A DNA stretch of 64,000 nucleotides. Origin: Domibacillus sp. PGB-M46 (GTDB lineage Bacteria; Bacillota; Bacilli; Bacillales; Domibacillaceae). Shown in pieces: positions 7,603-15,770 of this stretch; positions within the stretch are counted from its first letter, which is position 1; each line of letters starts with the position of its first letter. The stretch lies in contig NZ_JAKGCR010000004.1 in assembly GCF_022668875.1 (NCBI RefSeq), positions 62,001 through 126,000 on the forward strand, read 5' to 3'. The position numbers and the translations under genes were made by a program. The notes under the pieces are model-generated. The model was given only the letters and a program-made list of their open reading frames with translations, did no database searches and had not been told where the DNA came from.

Positions 7603-8784
7603 CTATTGTTTTAAACGCAGCAGCTGTTGTTTTAAATCGTCTTCCATCACAAGCAATTCGTCTTCCGCTGCTTTTCGTTTTGCACGCCCGTCCTGCTGGA
7701 TGCGGATTGTTTCTTCAAGCGTTGTAATTAAGTTTTCCTGTGTTTTCTTTAATGTTTCAATATCAACAAGGCCGCGCTCATTTTCACGGGCAGTCTCGAT
7801 CGAGTTGACTTTCAGCATTTCAGAGTTTTTCAGCAGCAGGTCATTCGTGGTTTTCGATACCTCTTTTTGTGCCTTTACAGCTTTTTGCTGGCGGACCAGC
7901 GTTAAAGCAATAGCGATTTGATTTTTCCAGAGCGGCACAGCCGTTAAAATGGAAGACTGGATTTTTTCAGCCAGCGCCTGATTTGTATTTTGAATCAAAC
8001 GGATTTGCGGCGCGCTTTGAATCGTAATCTGGCGGCTCAGCTTCAAGTCGTGCAGACGCTTTTCAAGCCGGTCCGCAAAAGCGATCATATCATTGACTTC
8101 CTGGAAATCCATTTGATCACCCGTCTGCTCTGCTTTTTGGCGCAGCGCCGGGATCGTTTTCGTTTCGATTTCTTCAAGCTTTAATTCTCCAGCAGCGATG
8201 TAAATATTGAGCGCCTGAAAATATTCTTTGTTTTTTTCATAGAGCTGCTCAAGCATCCGGATATCCTCGATAAGTCCGCGCTTGGAATGCTCAAGCTTGA
8301 CCCCGATGCGGTCGATTTGAGCACCGACTTTTTGGTAGCGCGTCATCACTTCCTGCACGGAATCCGATACTTTGCCAAACATACGGGAAAACACATTTCG
8401 CTTTTCCTCCCGCAATTCATCTGGATTTACATTTTTTAAGTTTTTCATCAAATCATTTAAAATATCGCCAACCGGCCCGATATCCTTGCGCTGTACATGA
8501 TCAAGCATGTGGTGTGAGAAATCAGACAGCTTTGTTTGGGCAGCAGTCCCGAAGGAAAAAACGGCCTGCTGGTTTCCAGCTTCAATTTGCGCGGCCAGCT
8601 GCTCTGCTTTCTGGCGGTGTTCAGCTGGAAGCAGATCGACAAGCCGCTTAGATTGTGGAGAAGGGGCAGCTGTGCTCGGGGCAGAAGGCATGTCCCCAAA
8701 TGGATCGGCAAGAAGGTCATTTAATAAATCATCGTTTTTTGCGCCCGTAACGGGTGCCTGTTGTGACTGTAGTTCGTTGTTCAT
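7603..8784 (-). CDS. yaaN: TelA-family toxic anion resistance protein (YaaN-like)
   Basis: A 393-residue soluble, strongly helical protein of the TelA family (PF05816), with coiled-coil-rich stretches such as [20 protein letters not shown] and [14 protein letters not shown]. Family members are linked to tellurite and other toxic-anion or cell-envelope stress resistance, but their biochemistry is unclear. The first 50 residues are Pro/Ala-rich and disordered-looking. The ATG (complement 8782-8784) has an AAAGGAGACA ribosome site. It overlaps the end of xpaC by 56 bp, matching the B. subtilis xpaC-yaaN pair. Confidence 0.88.
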   Translation of the reverse strand: MNNELQSQQAPVTGAKNDDLLNDLLADPFGDMPSAPSTAAPSPQSKRLVDLLPAEHRQKAEQLAAQIEAGNQQAVFSFGTAAQTKLSDFSHHMLDHVQRKDIGPVGDILNDLMKNLKNVNPDELREEKRNVFSRMFGKVSDSVQEVMTRYQKVGAQIDRIGVKLEHSKRGLIEDIRMLEQLYEKNKEYFQALNIYIAAGELKLEEIETKTIPALRQKAEQTGDQMDFQEVNDMIAFADRLEKRLHDLKLSRQITIQSAPQIRLIQNTNQALAEKIQSSILTAVPLWKNQIAIALTLVRQQKAVKAQKEVSKTTNDLLLKNSEMLKVNSIETARENERGLVDIETLKKTQENLITTLEETIRIQQDGRAKRKAAEDELLVMEDDLKQQLLRLKQ

Positions 8785-9430
8785 CTTCGTTGTCTCCTTT
8801 CAAAGCAGGTTGTTCAGGTTCGATTAGTTTCTTCGTTTGAGCCGAGCGCTGCCGGGCAACATCGAGCTCGATCGTTAAATGCTCAATATCACGGGCAAGC
8901 ACTTGACGAAGATCCGCTTCTAATGTTTGGGACAGGTCACCAAGTGTTTCAGTCGTTTCAAGCAAGGATCGTTTCATATCCGGGCCTTTTACTTTTTTAC
9001 TTGAGAGAAGTGCTGATTTTTCAGCCAGCTCCACCACTGAATCCAGATGAGAATAGAAAAAAGGCTCAATCTCGTAAAACCGCTTCGGTTCTTTTTTGAC
9101 AACCGAATAAATACGTTTTACCAGACTGTTTAATTCAATCATTTGTTTAAGAGAACGAAGGCTCCGTACCTTTAAAAACAAATGCTGCAGCCGGGACAGC
9201 TTCGCTTTCGCTTCTTTTAGCTGATCAAGTATATAGTAATATTCTCTACGGCTTAATCCATATTTTTTTTGGATTCGTCTGTTGCCGAAATTGGTATACA
9301 GCATAAACATTCCTGCAAAACCGGCTGCGAATGCCGCCCATGCCAGCCATCCATCAAACGGCATGGTCAGCACGAGGGCTGCTGCGAGTGAAACGGCCAG
9401 GCGGCGGGACCAATAAAAAGAATATCGCAT
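8729..9430 (-). CDS. xpaC: XpaC-family membrane protein
   Basis: A 233-residue protein with two hydrophobic N-terminal segments (about 10-28 and 30-48), followed by a long helical cytoplasmic region. The family is named for 5-bromo-4-chloroindolyl phosphate hydrolysis, although direct enzymatic activity is doubtful. It sits upstream of and overlaps the TelA-family gene, as in B. subtilis xpaC-yaaN, which suggests the two act together at the membrane. The start ATG follows GGAGTGG. The last residues (TRYGRKKR) are basic. Confidence 0.8.
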   Translation of the reverse strand: MRYSFYWSRRLAVSLAAALVLTMPFDGWLAWAAFAAGFAGMFMLYTNFGNRRIQKKYGLSRREYYYILDQLKEAKAKLSRLQHLFLKVRSLRSLKQMIELNSLVKRIYSVVKKEPKRFYEIEPFFYSHLDSVVELAEKSALLSSKKVKGPDMKRSLLETTETLGDLSQTLEADLRQVLARDIEHLTIELDVARQRSAQTKKLIEPEQPALKGDNEDEQRTTVTTGTRYGRKKR

Positions 9431-9550
9431 CGTTCATCCACTCCATTTTATCATTTTGCTCTTTTGCATGAGCGTATTTTGTTTCTTTATACGGACGAGC
9501 CGCAGAAAAAGTTTCATCTATAGTCCATTGTTTACGTTTTTTTCTATGAA

Positions 9551-9575
9551 AAAACCCCTTTTTGAAAAAAGGGGC
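9551..9575 (-). terminator. Terminator of yidC
   Basis: In the minus direction CCCCTTTTT pairs with AAAAAGGGG, followed by TTTTTTC, just past the yidC stop. Confidence 0.85.
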
Positions 9576-9580
9576 ATTTC

Positions 9581-10342
9581 TTATTTTGCTGATTCTTCGG
9601 CCGGCGGGTGGTTCTGATAATATTTGCGCCCGATCCATGATTGGAAAATAAGAATCAGTCCGCTGACGCTCCAGTAAATAGGAAGGGCAGCCGGCGCATT
9701 AAAAGAGAAAATTAAAATCATGATCGGAGACAGCAGGCCGATAAATTTCATTTGCTGCTGCTGTTCGGCCGGCATTGTCTGCATGGACAGGCGGAATTGA
9801 ATATAGTACATAATACCCGCAATAATGGCCATGGCAATGTCAGGCTGCCCGAGGCGGAACCAAAGGAATTCATGCGTTTTTATATCTTCTGAGACGGTAA
9901 TGGCGTAATAAAGGCCTGTCCAGACCGGCAGCTGTAAAAGCATCGGCAGGCAGCCCATGGCCATTGGATTGATGCCATTTTCTTTGTAAAGAGTCATCAT
10001 TTCCATTTGAATCTTCCGCTGTTCTTCCTGTGTTTTAGCCGCTTTTAATCGTGCCTGAATATCAGTCATCTGCGGTTTTACTTTTTCCATCTTGTGGCGC
10101 ATGGCGGCCTGCTTTTTCATCGAATTCAGCATAGACGGCATCAGAATCAATCGTACCGCAATCGTAATGACGATGATTGCCATCCCATAGCTGCCAAACA
10201 TTTCGCCGAGCCAGTGAATCAGTTCAACGAACGGATTCACGAGGTAATCATGGAAAAAATGGCCTTCTGTTTGTGCGCTTTGACAGCCGGACAACAAAAC
10301 GGCCGATAAAGCAGTAAGCGCAATTGTTAATTGTTTTTTCAA
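9581..10342 (-). CDS. yidC: Membrane protein insertase YidC/OxaA (SpoIIIJ/YqjG type)
   Basis: A 253-residue insertase of the YidC/Oxa1 family that places proteins in the cytoplasmic membrane. The N-terminus is a lipoprotein signal with lipobox LLSGC (Cys20). Five hydrophobic segments follow, including FVELIHWLGEMFGSYGMAI, a basic cytoplasmic hairpin KKQAAMRHKMEKVKPQM, and the conserved NPMAMGCLPMLLQLPVWTGLY. I chose the TTG start (complement 10340-10342) because CAGGAGG lies 7 bases upstream and the lipobox then falls at the usual distance. A 26-codon upstream extension lacks its own ribosome site. It could be the SpoIIIJ or the YqjG paralogue. Confidence 0.93.
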   Translation of the reverse strand: MKKQLTIALTALSAVLLSGCQSAQTEGHFFHDYLVNPFVELIHWLGEMFGSYGMAIIVITIAVRLILMPSMLNSMKKQAAMRHKMEKVKPQMTDIQARLKAAKTQEEQRKIQMEMMTLYKENGINPMAMGCLPMLLQLPVWTGLYYAITVSEDIKTHEFLWFRLGQPDIAMAIIAGIMYYIQFRLSMQTMPAEQQQQMKFIGLLSPIMILIFSFNAPAALPIYWSVSGLILIFQSWIGRKYYQNHPPAEESAK

Positions 10343-10357
10343 ATTTGTTCCTCCTGC

Positions 10358-10371
10358 GCCTGCTAGCAGGC
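10358..10371 (-). other. 14-bp perfect palindrome just before the yidC ribosome site
   Basis: GCCTGCTAGCAGGC lies one base before the CAGGAGG ribosome site of yidC. In the mRNA it could form a small hairpin affecting initiation. Its function is not known. Confidence 0.5.
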
Positions 10372-10391
10372 TAGTTGCTTTAGACAAAAAA

Positions 10392-10420
10392 AGTATACTC
10401 CTTTTTTCCTGCAAAAACAA
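10392..10420 (-). promoter_or_regulatory. Putative SigA promoter of yidC
   Basis: Minus-strand TTGTTT (10415-10420), 17 bp, TATACT (10392-10397); the predicted leader is about 40-45 nt, too short for a MifM-like sensor gene. Confidence 0.55.
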
Positions 10421-10441
10421 TTAATCAATGATAAGACGAAA

Positions 10442-10470
10442 TGTAAACCTTATGTTTTATGAGGTTGACA
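10442..10470 (+). promoter_or_regulatory. BirA-type biotin operator overlapping the bioB -35
   Basis: Half-sites TGTAAACC (10442-10449) and GGTTGACA (10463-10470) are inverted repeats separated by 13 bp. The right half contains the -35 hexamer TTGACA, with TAATCT about 18 bp downstream as the -10. This matches the TGTWAACC...GGTTWACA form of BirA sites. A very similar site precedes bioY. Confidence 0.75.
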
Positions 10471-10515
10471 AAACGAAGACCAATCCTTTAATCTGGAAAA
10501 AAAGGAGGGATTACC

Positions 10516-11508
10516 ATGTCAACATGGAATCAATTAGCTGTACAGATTTTAGAAGGTTACAAGCTTTCAGAAAGGGAAGCTGAGAATATTTTAACGTGTC
10601 CCGATGAAGACGTTTTGCTGCTGCTCGAGGGCGCTTTTCATCTTCGCCGCCATTATTACGGAAAGAAAGTCAAACTGAATATGATCATCAACACAAAATC
10701 CGGCTTATGTCCGGAGGATTGCGGCTATTGTTCTCAATCGTCCCAGTCAACGGCTCCCATTCAAAAATACCGGATGATGAGCCGCGAACAAATTGTGGCC
10801 GGTGCCGAAAAAGCCCATTCCCTTGGCGCAAATACCTACTGCATCGTGGCGAGCGGAAGAGGACCGTCTAAAAAAGAACTTGACACTGTTACAGAGGCGG
10901 CAAAAGAGATAAAAAGCAAATACGGGATGCGCATTTGTGCATGCCTGGGACTCCTGAAACCAGAGCAGGCTGTACAGCTGAAAGAAGCAGGAGTGGACCG
11001 GTACAACCATAATATAAATACATCCAAAAACCATCACGAGTCGATTACGACTACTCATACATACAACGATCGTACAGAAACAGTCGGCCGCGTAAAAGAA
11101 AGCGGCATGTCCCCATGCTCCGGTGTCATTATCGGCATGGGTGAAACGAATGAAGATATTATCAATATGGCTTTCAGCCTGAGGGAGCTTGATGCCGACT
11201 CAATTCCCGTTAATTTCCTGCATGCCATACCGGGTACAAAGCTTGAGAACGCTAAGCCGCTTACGCCGCTTTTTTGCTTAAAAGTATTGGCGTTGTTCCG
11301 TTTTATCAATCCATCAAAAGAAATCCGGATTTCAGGCGGCCGGGAAGTGAATTTGCGTTCCGTCCAGCCGCTTGGCTTGTACGCGGCCAATTCTATTTTT
11401 TTAGGAAGCTATCTGACGACTCCCGGCCAGGAGGTCACAGCAGATCATAAAATGATTGAGGATATGGGATTTGAAGTAGAGCAGGCGCACGAGCAGGCTC
11501 CTGTTTAA
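10516..11508 (+). CDS. bioB: Biotin synthase
   Basis: A 330-residue radical-SAM enzyme that inserts sulfur into dethiobiotin. The SAM [4Fe-4S] motif is C65-PED-C69-GY-C72. Later conserved pieces include YNHNINTSKNHH, GMGETNEDI and HAIPGTKLE. The C-terminal extension (FEVEQAHEQAPV) is short. The start ATG has AAAGGAGGG at the right distance. It stands alone, with no other bio biosynthesis genes next to it, behind a BirA-type operator and followed by its own terminator. The other steps must be encoded elsewhere or be missing. Confidence 0.97.
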   Translation: MSTWNQLAVQILEGYKLSEREAENILTCPDEDVLLLLEGAFHLRRHYYGKKVKLNMIINTKSGLCPEDCGYCSQSSQSTAPIQKYRMMSREQIVAGAEKAHSLGANTYCIVASGRGPSKKELDTVTEAAKEIKSKYGMRICACLGLLKPEQAVQLKEAGVDRYNHNINTSKNHHESITTTHTYNDRTETVGRVKESGMSPCSGVIIGMGETNEDIINMAFSLRELDADSIPVNFLHAIPGTKLENAKPLTPLFCLKVLALFRFINPSKEIRISGGREVNLRSVQPLGLYAANSIFLGSYLTTPGQEVTADHKMIEDMGFEVEQAHEQAPV

Positions 11509-11514
11509 TAGATC

Positions 11515-11546
11515 AAAAAGGTTCATGAATTCATGGACCTTTTTTA
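11515..11546 (+). terminator. Terminator after bioB
   Basis: Stem AAAAAGGTTCATGAATT / the inverse TCATGGACCTTTTTT, 7 bp after the stop. Confidence 0.85.
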
Positions 11547-11587
11547 CATACAGATATGGTAAAATCATTCAAAGAAAGGGTGAGAGT

Positions 11588-11983
11588 ATGAAAGAAAAAC
11601 AAGAGCTGTACCGGTATTCCTGCACGGTGGATGAGGGGAAAGTTTTTGCATTTAAACAAGCGGTTTCAGCTGCCGATACGGGGAGTGGGATCCCGCCTAC
11701 GTTTCTCACTGTACTTGATTTTCACGGCGGGTTGTCTTTTCAAAAATTAACGGAGCTTCTCCAGTTTGACCCCGCTTGTGTGCTGCACGGCAGCCAGTCT
11801 TATAAATACATAAAACCCATTTTTCCAGGTGACCGCATTGAAGCCGTTGTGTATATGACAGGACGGACGTCCAAAAGAGGCATGACGTTCGCAAAGCTTG
11901 AAACCGTTTATTTAAAAGAAAACCATCCAGCCGTTACATCGCGTTCGACCTTGATTGAACAGAAAGGAGCAGCCTATGTTTAA
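11588..11983 (+). CDS. FAS1-like/MaoC-N dehydratase-fold protein
   Basis: A 131-residue single hot-dog-fold domain resembling the N-terminal half of MaoC-type dehydratases (PF13452-like): TVDEGKVFAFKQAV, then GIPPTFLTVL and HGSQSYKYIKPIFPGDRIEAV. Alone it lacks the hydratase-2 catalytic Asp/His loop, which is in the next gene. The two probably form a heterodimeric (3R)-hydroxyacyl dehydratase/enoyl hydratase like mycobacterial HadAB. I prefer the ATG at 11588 (AAAGGGTGAG upstream) over an in-frame upstream start at 11525. It overlaps the next gene by 8 bp. Confidence 0.72.
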   Translation: MKEKQELYRYSCTVDEGKVFAFKQAVSAADTGSGIPPTFLTVLDFHGGLSFQKLTELLQFDPACVLHGSQSYKYIKPIFPGDRIEAVVYMTGRTSKRGMTFAKLETVYLKENHPAVTSRSTLIEQKGAAYV

Positions 11984-12326
11984 ACCCCTTTACTGGACGA
12001 TTACCGCAGAAGAAATTCGTGAGTATGCAGCCGCTTCAGGTGATTTTAACCCGATTCATACAGACCCTGATTATGCACAAAAAGCCGGGCTGAAGGGCTG
12101 TATTGCACACGGGATGCTCGTAATGGCGCTTGGAAGCCGTGCGATCCGTGAATGGGAGGCAGGCGATTTAACGTCCTACGAGGCCCGTTTTCAGGCGATG
12201 ACGTATCCCGGCGAGCCGCTTGTGGTCAAAGGCAGCTGGACGGATGAGGAAGCAGGCAAAGGCAGTGTAACAGTTCAAAACGAGAAAGGCGAAATAAAAA
12301 TGAAAGGCACCTTTACAGTGAAGTGA
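11976..12326 (+). CDS. MaoC-like (R)-enoyl-CoA/hydroxyacyl dehydratase subunit
   Basis: A 116-residue hot-dog protein with the hydratase-2 motif: SGDFNPIHTDPDYAQKAGLKGCIAHGML. The Asp/His of DFNPIH and the downstream HGM are the catalytic elements of R-specific enoyl hydratases and MaoC dehydratases. It overlaps the preceding FAS1-like gene and shares a 4-base overlap with the following cidA-like gene. AAAGGAG lies before the ATG at 11976. Predicted role: reversible hydration of a 2-enoyl-thioester; substrate unknown. Confidence 0.78.
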   Translation: MFKPLYWTITAEEIREYAAASGDFNPIHTDPDYAQKAGLKGCIAHGMLVMALGSRAIREWEAGDLTSYEARFQAMTYPGEPLVVKGSWTDEEAGKGSVTVQNEKGEIKMKGTFTVK

Positions 12327-12691
12327 AGAAAGCGGCCGCTTTTCTTTTTCAGCTTGCGTTTCTGTCCGCTTTATATTATGGATCTGAGTTTCTTGTTTCC
12401 TGGCTGCATATCCCGATTCCAGCCAGTGTTACCGGCATGGTGATCCTGCTTTTTCTTTTATCAAAAGGCTGGGTTCCTGTTCAAATGATCGAAAGTGGAG
12501 CTGCTTTTTTAAACAAGCATTTAGCTTTCTTTTTTATTCCAATTGCAGCCGGATTAATCACCTACGGGGATCTGATCCGATCAGACGGTGCTGCCCTTAT
12601 GGCAGTGATTGCTGGCAGTTCGGTGATAGGCCTTCTTATTACCTCCGGACTTTCTAGTGCATTGGCAAAAAGAAGCAGGGAGAAAGCATGA
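12323..12691 (+). CDS. CidA/LrgA-family membrane protein
   Basis: A 122-residue protein with four predicted membrane segments, starting at GTG 12323 within the previous stop. It has the family pieces HIPIPASVTGMVILL and HLAFFFIPIAAGLI. CidA/LrgA proteins were described as holin-like. In B. subtilis the PftA/PftB pair of this family moves pyruvate. The LrgB-type partner follows directly, overlapping by 4 bases. The link to two dehydratase subunits in the same chain suggests a metabolic rather than lytic role, but that is inference. Confidence 0.85.
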   Translation: MKKAAAFLFQLAFLSALYYGSEFLVSWLHIPIPASVTGMVILLFLLSKGWVPVQMIESGAAFLNKHLAFFFIPIAAGLITYGDLIRSDGAALMAVIAGSSVIGLLITSGLSSALAKRSREKA

Positions 12692-13359
12692 CTATTATTT
12701 ACATAACTGTAACCATTGCAATTTATCAACTGGCGCGGTGGGCCGCTTTGCGGTTTCCATCCCCTTTCACAACGCCCGTTTTTACATCGACTGTGGTGAT
12801 CATCAGCCTGCTGGCTGCCTCGGGCGTATCGTATAAAGAATATACACCGGCGAAAGAGATCATGACCTTTTTGCTCGGTCCGGCAACCGCAGCACTGGCT
12901 CTGCCGCTGTATCATAACCGGGCTGTACTGCGTGAGCGCTTTTTTCCAGCCGCCGCCAGCTTGATTGTCGGTACATTCGCAACGATTGTATCGGCTGTTT
13001 GGATGGCTTCTGCATTTGGCCTCTCCCGAACCATTCAAGCGACCGCCGCTGTAAAAGCCGTGACAACGCCCGTGGCGATGGAAGCAGCTGTGATTATTGG
13101 CGGCGATCCAGCCCTGGCCGCTGCTTTTGTTATTACAGCCGGTATTTTCGGAGCTGTATTTGGCCCGCCTTTATTAACGATGTTCAACATAAACGATCCT
13201 TTTTCAAGAGGACTCGGTATCGGCACCATTTCTCATGGTATTGGAACAAGCCAGGCTGTACAGGAAGGACCTGTTCAAGGAACGGTGTCCAGCGCTGCAA
13301 TGGGCGTCTCTGCCATTATTACCTCGCTTGTTCTGCCCTGGCTGTTCCCTTTTCTTTAA
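12688..13359 (+). CDS. LrgB/CidB-family membrane protein
   Basis: A 223-residue membrane protein with six or more hydrophobic helices and the LrgB family signature LKAVTTPVAME-like segment (AVKAVTTPVAMEAA), GGDPALAAAFVITAG and GTISHGIGTSQAVQE. It overlaps the CidA-like gene (ATGA) and ends the four-gene chain at a strong terminator. Together with the preceding protein it probably forms a small-carboxylate (pyruvate-like) transporter, as shown for B. subtilis PftAB. Confidence 0.88.
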   Translation: MTIIYITVTIAIYQLARWAALRFPSPFTTPVFTSTVVIISLLAASGVSYKEYTPAKEIMTFLLGPATAALALPLYHNRAVLRERFFPAAASLIVGTFATIVSAVWMASAFGLSRTIQATAAVKAVTTPVAMEAAVIIGGDPALAAAFVITAGIFGAVFGPPLLTMFNINDPFSRGLGIGTISHGIGTSQAVQEGPVQGTVSSAAMGVSAIITSLVLPWLFPFL

Positions 13360-13363
13360 TAAA

Positions 13364-13392
13364 ATGACGAGCCCGGCTCGTCGTCTTTTTTT
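13364..13392 (+). terminator. Terminator after the dehydratase/CidA/LrgB chain
   Basis: Stem GACGAGCC / GGCTCGTC with the run TTTTTTT. Confidence 0.85.
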
Positions 13393-13427
13393 GCGGAATA
13401 AATGTGAGAACGCTTTAAAAACAGACG

Positions 13428-13446
13428 AAAAGTTGTGACAACTTTT
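13428..13446. promoter_or_regulatory. 8-bp inverted repeat upstream of the FNT promoter
   Basis: AAAAGTTG-TGA-CAACTTTT, a perfect inverted repeat just upstream of the -35 region (13450-13455). Its position suggests an activator or repressor site; the protein is unknown. Confidence 0.5.
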
Positions 13447-13449
13447 CTA

Positions 13450-13477
13450 TAGACTTTCCATAAAGAGGGCGTATAAT
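13450..13477 (+). promoter_or_regulatory. SigA-type promoter of the FNT transporter gene
   Basis: TAGACT (13450-13455), 16 bp, TATAAT (13472-13477). The Rex-type box follows at about +10. Confidence 0.6.
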
Positions 13478-13492
13478 AAAAGTATAAATCAA

Positions 13493-13510
13493 TTGTGAAG
13501 TGTTTCACAA
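13493..13510. promoter_or_regulatory. Rex-type operator (also fits Fnr)
   Basis: TTGTGAA-GTGT-TTCACAA is a perfect inverted repeat matching the B. subtilis Rex consensus TTGTGAA-N4-TTCACAA. It also satisfies the Fnr form TGTGA-N6-TCACA. It lies downstream of the -10, where NAD(H)-sensing Rex would block transcription. B. subtilis Rex controls the FNT gene ywcJ, the same family as the gene below. Confidence 0.8.
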
Positions 13511-13536
13511 ATTACCCCGAATGGTGAGTGAGAACA

Positions 13537-14379
13537 GTGAATAAAGAAGCGTATGAGGAAATAAATGCATGGGCGGTTAAAAAGTCAGCGATTTTGCGCC
13601 ATAACCCTCTTCAATATCTTATAAAAGCGATGCTGGCAAGCTTTTTTATCGGCTTTGGCATTATGCTGTCCTTTAAACTGGCGGAACCCTTTTTTGATGC
13701 AGGATCACCAGCCACAGTCTTAATGCTCGGTGCGTTTTTCGGCATTGCCCTTGTGTTAATTCTTTACGGAGGAGCGGAACTGTTTACGGGCAATACGATG
13801 TATTTCACAATGAGTACAATGAGCGGCAAAACAAATTGGAGAGAAGCACTGGCTGTTCTTGGGGCGTGCTACACAGGAAACCTGCTCGGTGCTTTATGCT
13901 TCGCCCTATTTATCAGTGGAGCAGGAATTTATCATGATACGGCGAATTCTCAATATTTAATGGATGTTGTTTCTCATAAAATGCATTACCCTGCGTCTCA
14001 ATTATTTTTTAAAGCAATTTTATGTAATTGGATCGTCTGTCTCGCTGTCTGGATTCCTATGCAGATGAAAGGGGACATGGCGAAAATCGTGACAATGCTG
14101 CTGTTCGTTATGACATTTGTTGTGGCCGGCTTTGAACACAGTGTGGCGAATATGGTTTTGTTCAGCCTGGCTCTGGCGGTGCCGCATCCTGAAGCGATTT
14201 CTGTAGTGAGCGCTGTTCACAATTTAATTCCTGTTACTTTAGGAAACATCATTGGCGGCAGCGTGTTTGTCGGCATGGTATACATGTACCTGGCAAAACC
14301 AGTCCAAAAAAGCATACCGGGAGAAGCAAAGAAACGCATGACTGTTAAGCTTCTTGAAATGAATAAAAGCCGTCGCTGA
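13537..14379 (+). CDS. Formate/nitrite transporter family protein (YwcJ-like)
   Basis: A 280-residue pentameric-channel family member (FNT) with six hydrophobic segments. It carries the family loops MLSFKLAEPF, GGAELFTGNTMY (first half-repeat) and AGFEHSVANMVLF (second half-repeat, with the central His). It moves formate or nitrite and related small anions across the membrane. GTG at 13537 fits the GGTGAG site better than the in-frame GTG at 13528. Control by redox state is expected from the Rex/Fnr box just upstream. The stop lies inside the shared terminator. Confidence 0.88.
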   Translation: MNKEAYEEINAWAVKKSAILRHNPLQYLIKAMLASFFIGFGIMLSFKLAEPFFDAGSPATVLMLGAFFGIALVLILYGGAELFTGNTMYFTMSTMSGKTNWREALAVLGACYTGNLLGALCFALFISGAGIYHDTANSQYLMDVVSHKMHYPASQLFFKAILCNWIVCLAVWIPMQMKGDMAKIVTMLLFVMTFVVAGFEHSVANMVLFSLALAVPHPEAISVVSAVHNLIPVTLGNIIGGSVFVGMVYMYLAKPVQKSIPGEAKKRMTVKLLEMNKSRR

Positions 14380-14396
14380 GCGACGGCTTTTTTTAA
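14366..14396. terminator. Bidirectional terminator between FNT gene and ktrD
   Basis: Stem AGCCGTCGC / GCGACGGCT with A and T runs on either side; overlaps the stop codons of both convergent genes. Confidence 0.88.
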
Positions 14397-15736
14397 CCAA
14401 TTAAAATGCGTTCCTTCGGATAATGGTAAGAGTCTTTGATTTCTTTGCCGCGAATGAGGAAAAGAAGGGAAAACAGCCCTACCCGGCCAATAAACATAAG
14501 GACAATCAAAATCATTTTAGCCGGTGTGCCGATCACGCTTGTTACGCCAAGGGTTGAACCCGTTGTACCAAATGCGGATGAAACCTCATAAATAATAGGA
14601 AGCAGCGCGAGCTCCGGCTCTAAATAAGCAAGAGCAATAACGGAAACAGCCCAGATAAACGTTCCGGTCGCAAGGACGACAAACGACCGGTGCGCGTCAA
14701 TGGGATGTACTTCCCGGTGAAACACTTTAATGGTGTTTTTTCCGCGCGCAAATGTAAATACACTGAGTGCCGCAATTGCAACCGTTGTGGTTCGCAAACC
14801 GCCGCCTACACTTGAGGGTGAGGCGCCGATAAACATGAGCACCGACAAAAGCAGCAGGGACGGCGATGAAAAGTCATTTAAATCCAGTGTGGCCAAGCCG
14901 CCGCTTCTCGATGCAACCGATTGAAACAAAGCATAGAAAAACGATTCATGCCATACTTTATCCGCTAAGAAATGGTTTCGCTCAAACAAAAGCAGTCCCG
15001 CTGTGCCGATGACAGCCAGCAGCACGTACATGGTAACCGTTAATTTTGTAAACAAGCTGAACGCAAATTTACGCGATCCGCGGTAGGTTAAAAAATCTTT
15101 GATTTCAATCAATACGGGAAATCCGATTGCCCCAAGAATAATCAGCACCATATTCACAACTTGAACAAAATAGTCATTTGCGTACGGAATAAGGGAAGCG
15201 CCGGTAATATCAAAGCCGCCATTGGTTGTGGCACTGACCGAAGCGAACAGGCCGTGCAGGAACGCTTCGCTGATCGTCGGGTAGTACTGAATAAAATGAA
15301 TGCCGAGTACGAGAGCTCCAACTGCTTCAATAGCAAGAATAAGGAGAAAAATTTCCCTCATTAATTTAACGAGGCCGCTTAAATCGGTCCGGTTCTGGTC
15401 CGCCATAATGAGCTGCCGCTCCCGCATGCCAATCCGTTTACCAAAAAGGAGCCACACCATGGAACTAAACGTCATAATGCCGACGCCGCCTACCTGTAAG
15501 ATAAGGAGGATAAAAAAGTACCCGGTCGTGCTGAAGGTGTCAACGGTGCTGACCGGGGTCAAGCCCGTTACACTGAGGGCACTGACCGCTACAAAAATCG
15601 CATCTATAAACGAAATATCTACGCCTGGTTTGTGAGCGGCCGGCAGCAGCAATAAAATACTGGCAAACACAGCACCGCTTAAATAAAGCAGGAAAATAAC
15701 CTGAAAAGGAGAAAGCCGCAGCTGTTTTAACTTCAT
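14393..15736 (-). CDS. ktrD: KtrB/KtrD-type potassium (sodium-dependent) channel subunit
   Basis: A 447-residue integral membrane protein of the Trk/Ktr/HKT superfamily with four M1-P-M2 repeats. The four filter regions are visible: SALSVTGLTP, SATTNGGFDI, SVASRSGGLA and SAFGTTGSTLG. It is the K+-translocating subunit and pairs with a cytoplasmic KtrC/A RCK protein, not found in this window. I prefer the ATG at 15736 (GAAGGTG 6 bases upstream). A TTG at 15778 would add 14 residues and overlap the upstream aminotransferase by 8 bp, but its ribosome site is badly spaced. Confidence 0.9.
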   Translation of the reverse strand: MKLKQLRLSPFQVIFLLYLSGAVFASILLLLPAAHKPGVDISFIDAIFVAVSALSVTGLTPVSTVDTFSTTGYFFILLILQVGGVGIMTFSSMVWLLFGKRIGMRERQLIMADQNRTDLSGLVKLMREIFLLILAIEAVGALVLGIHFIQYYPTISEAFLHGLFASVSATTNGGFDITGASLIPYANDYFVQVVNMVLIILGAIGFPVLIEIKDFLTYRGSRKFAFSLFTKLTVTMYVLLAVIGTAGLLLFERNHFLADKVWHESFFYALFQSVASRSGGLATLDLNDFSSPSLLLLSVLMFIGASPSSVGGGLRTTTVAIAALSVFTFARGKNTIKVFHREVHPIDAHRSFVVLATGTFIWAVSVIALAYLEPELALLPIIYEVSSAFGTTGSTLGVTSVIGTPAKMILIVLMFIGRVGLFSLLFLIRGKEIKDSYHYPKERILIG

Positions 15737-15770
15737 GCCCGGCACCTTCCCCATTGTGTGTTTCTCTTCG

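Noticed and set aside
10343-10420. N-terminal extension of yidC or a MifM-like leader gene
   Set aside because: No ribosome site for the extension and the predicted leader is too short for a sensor gene.
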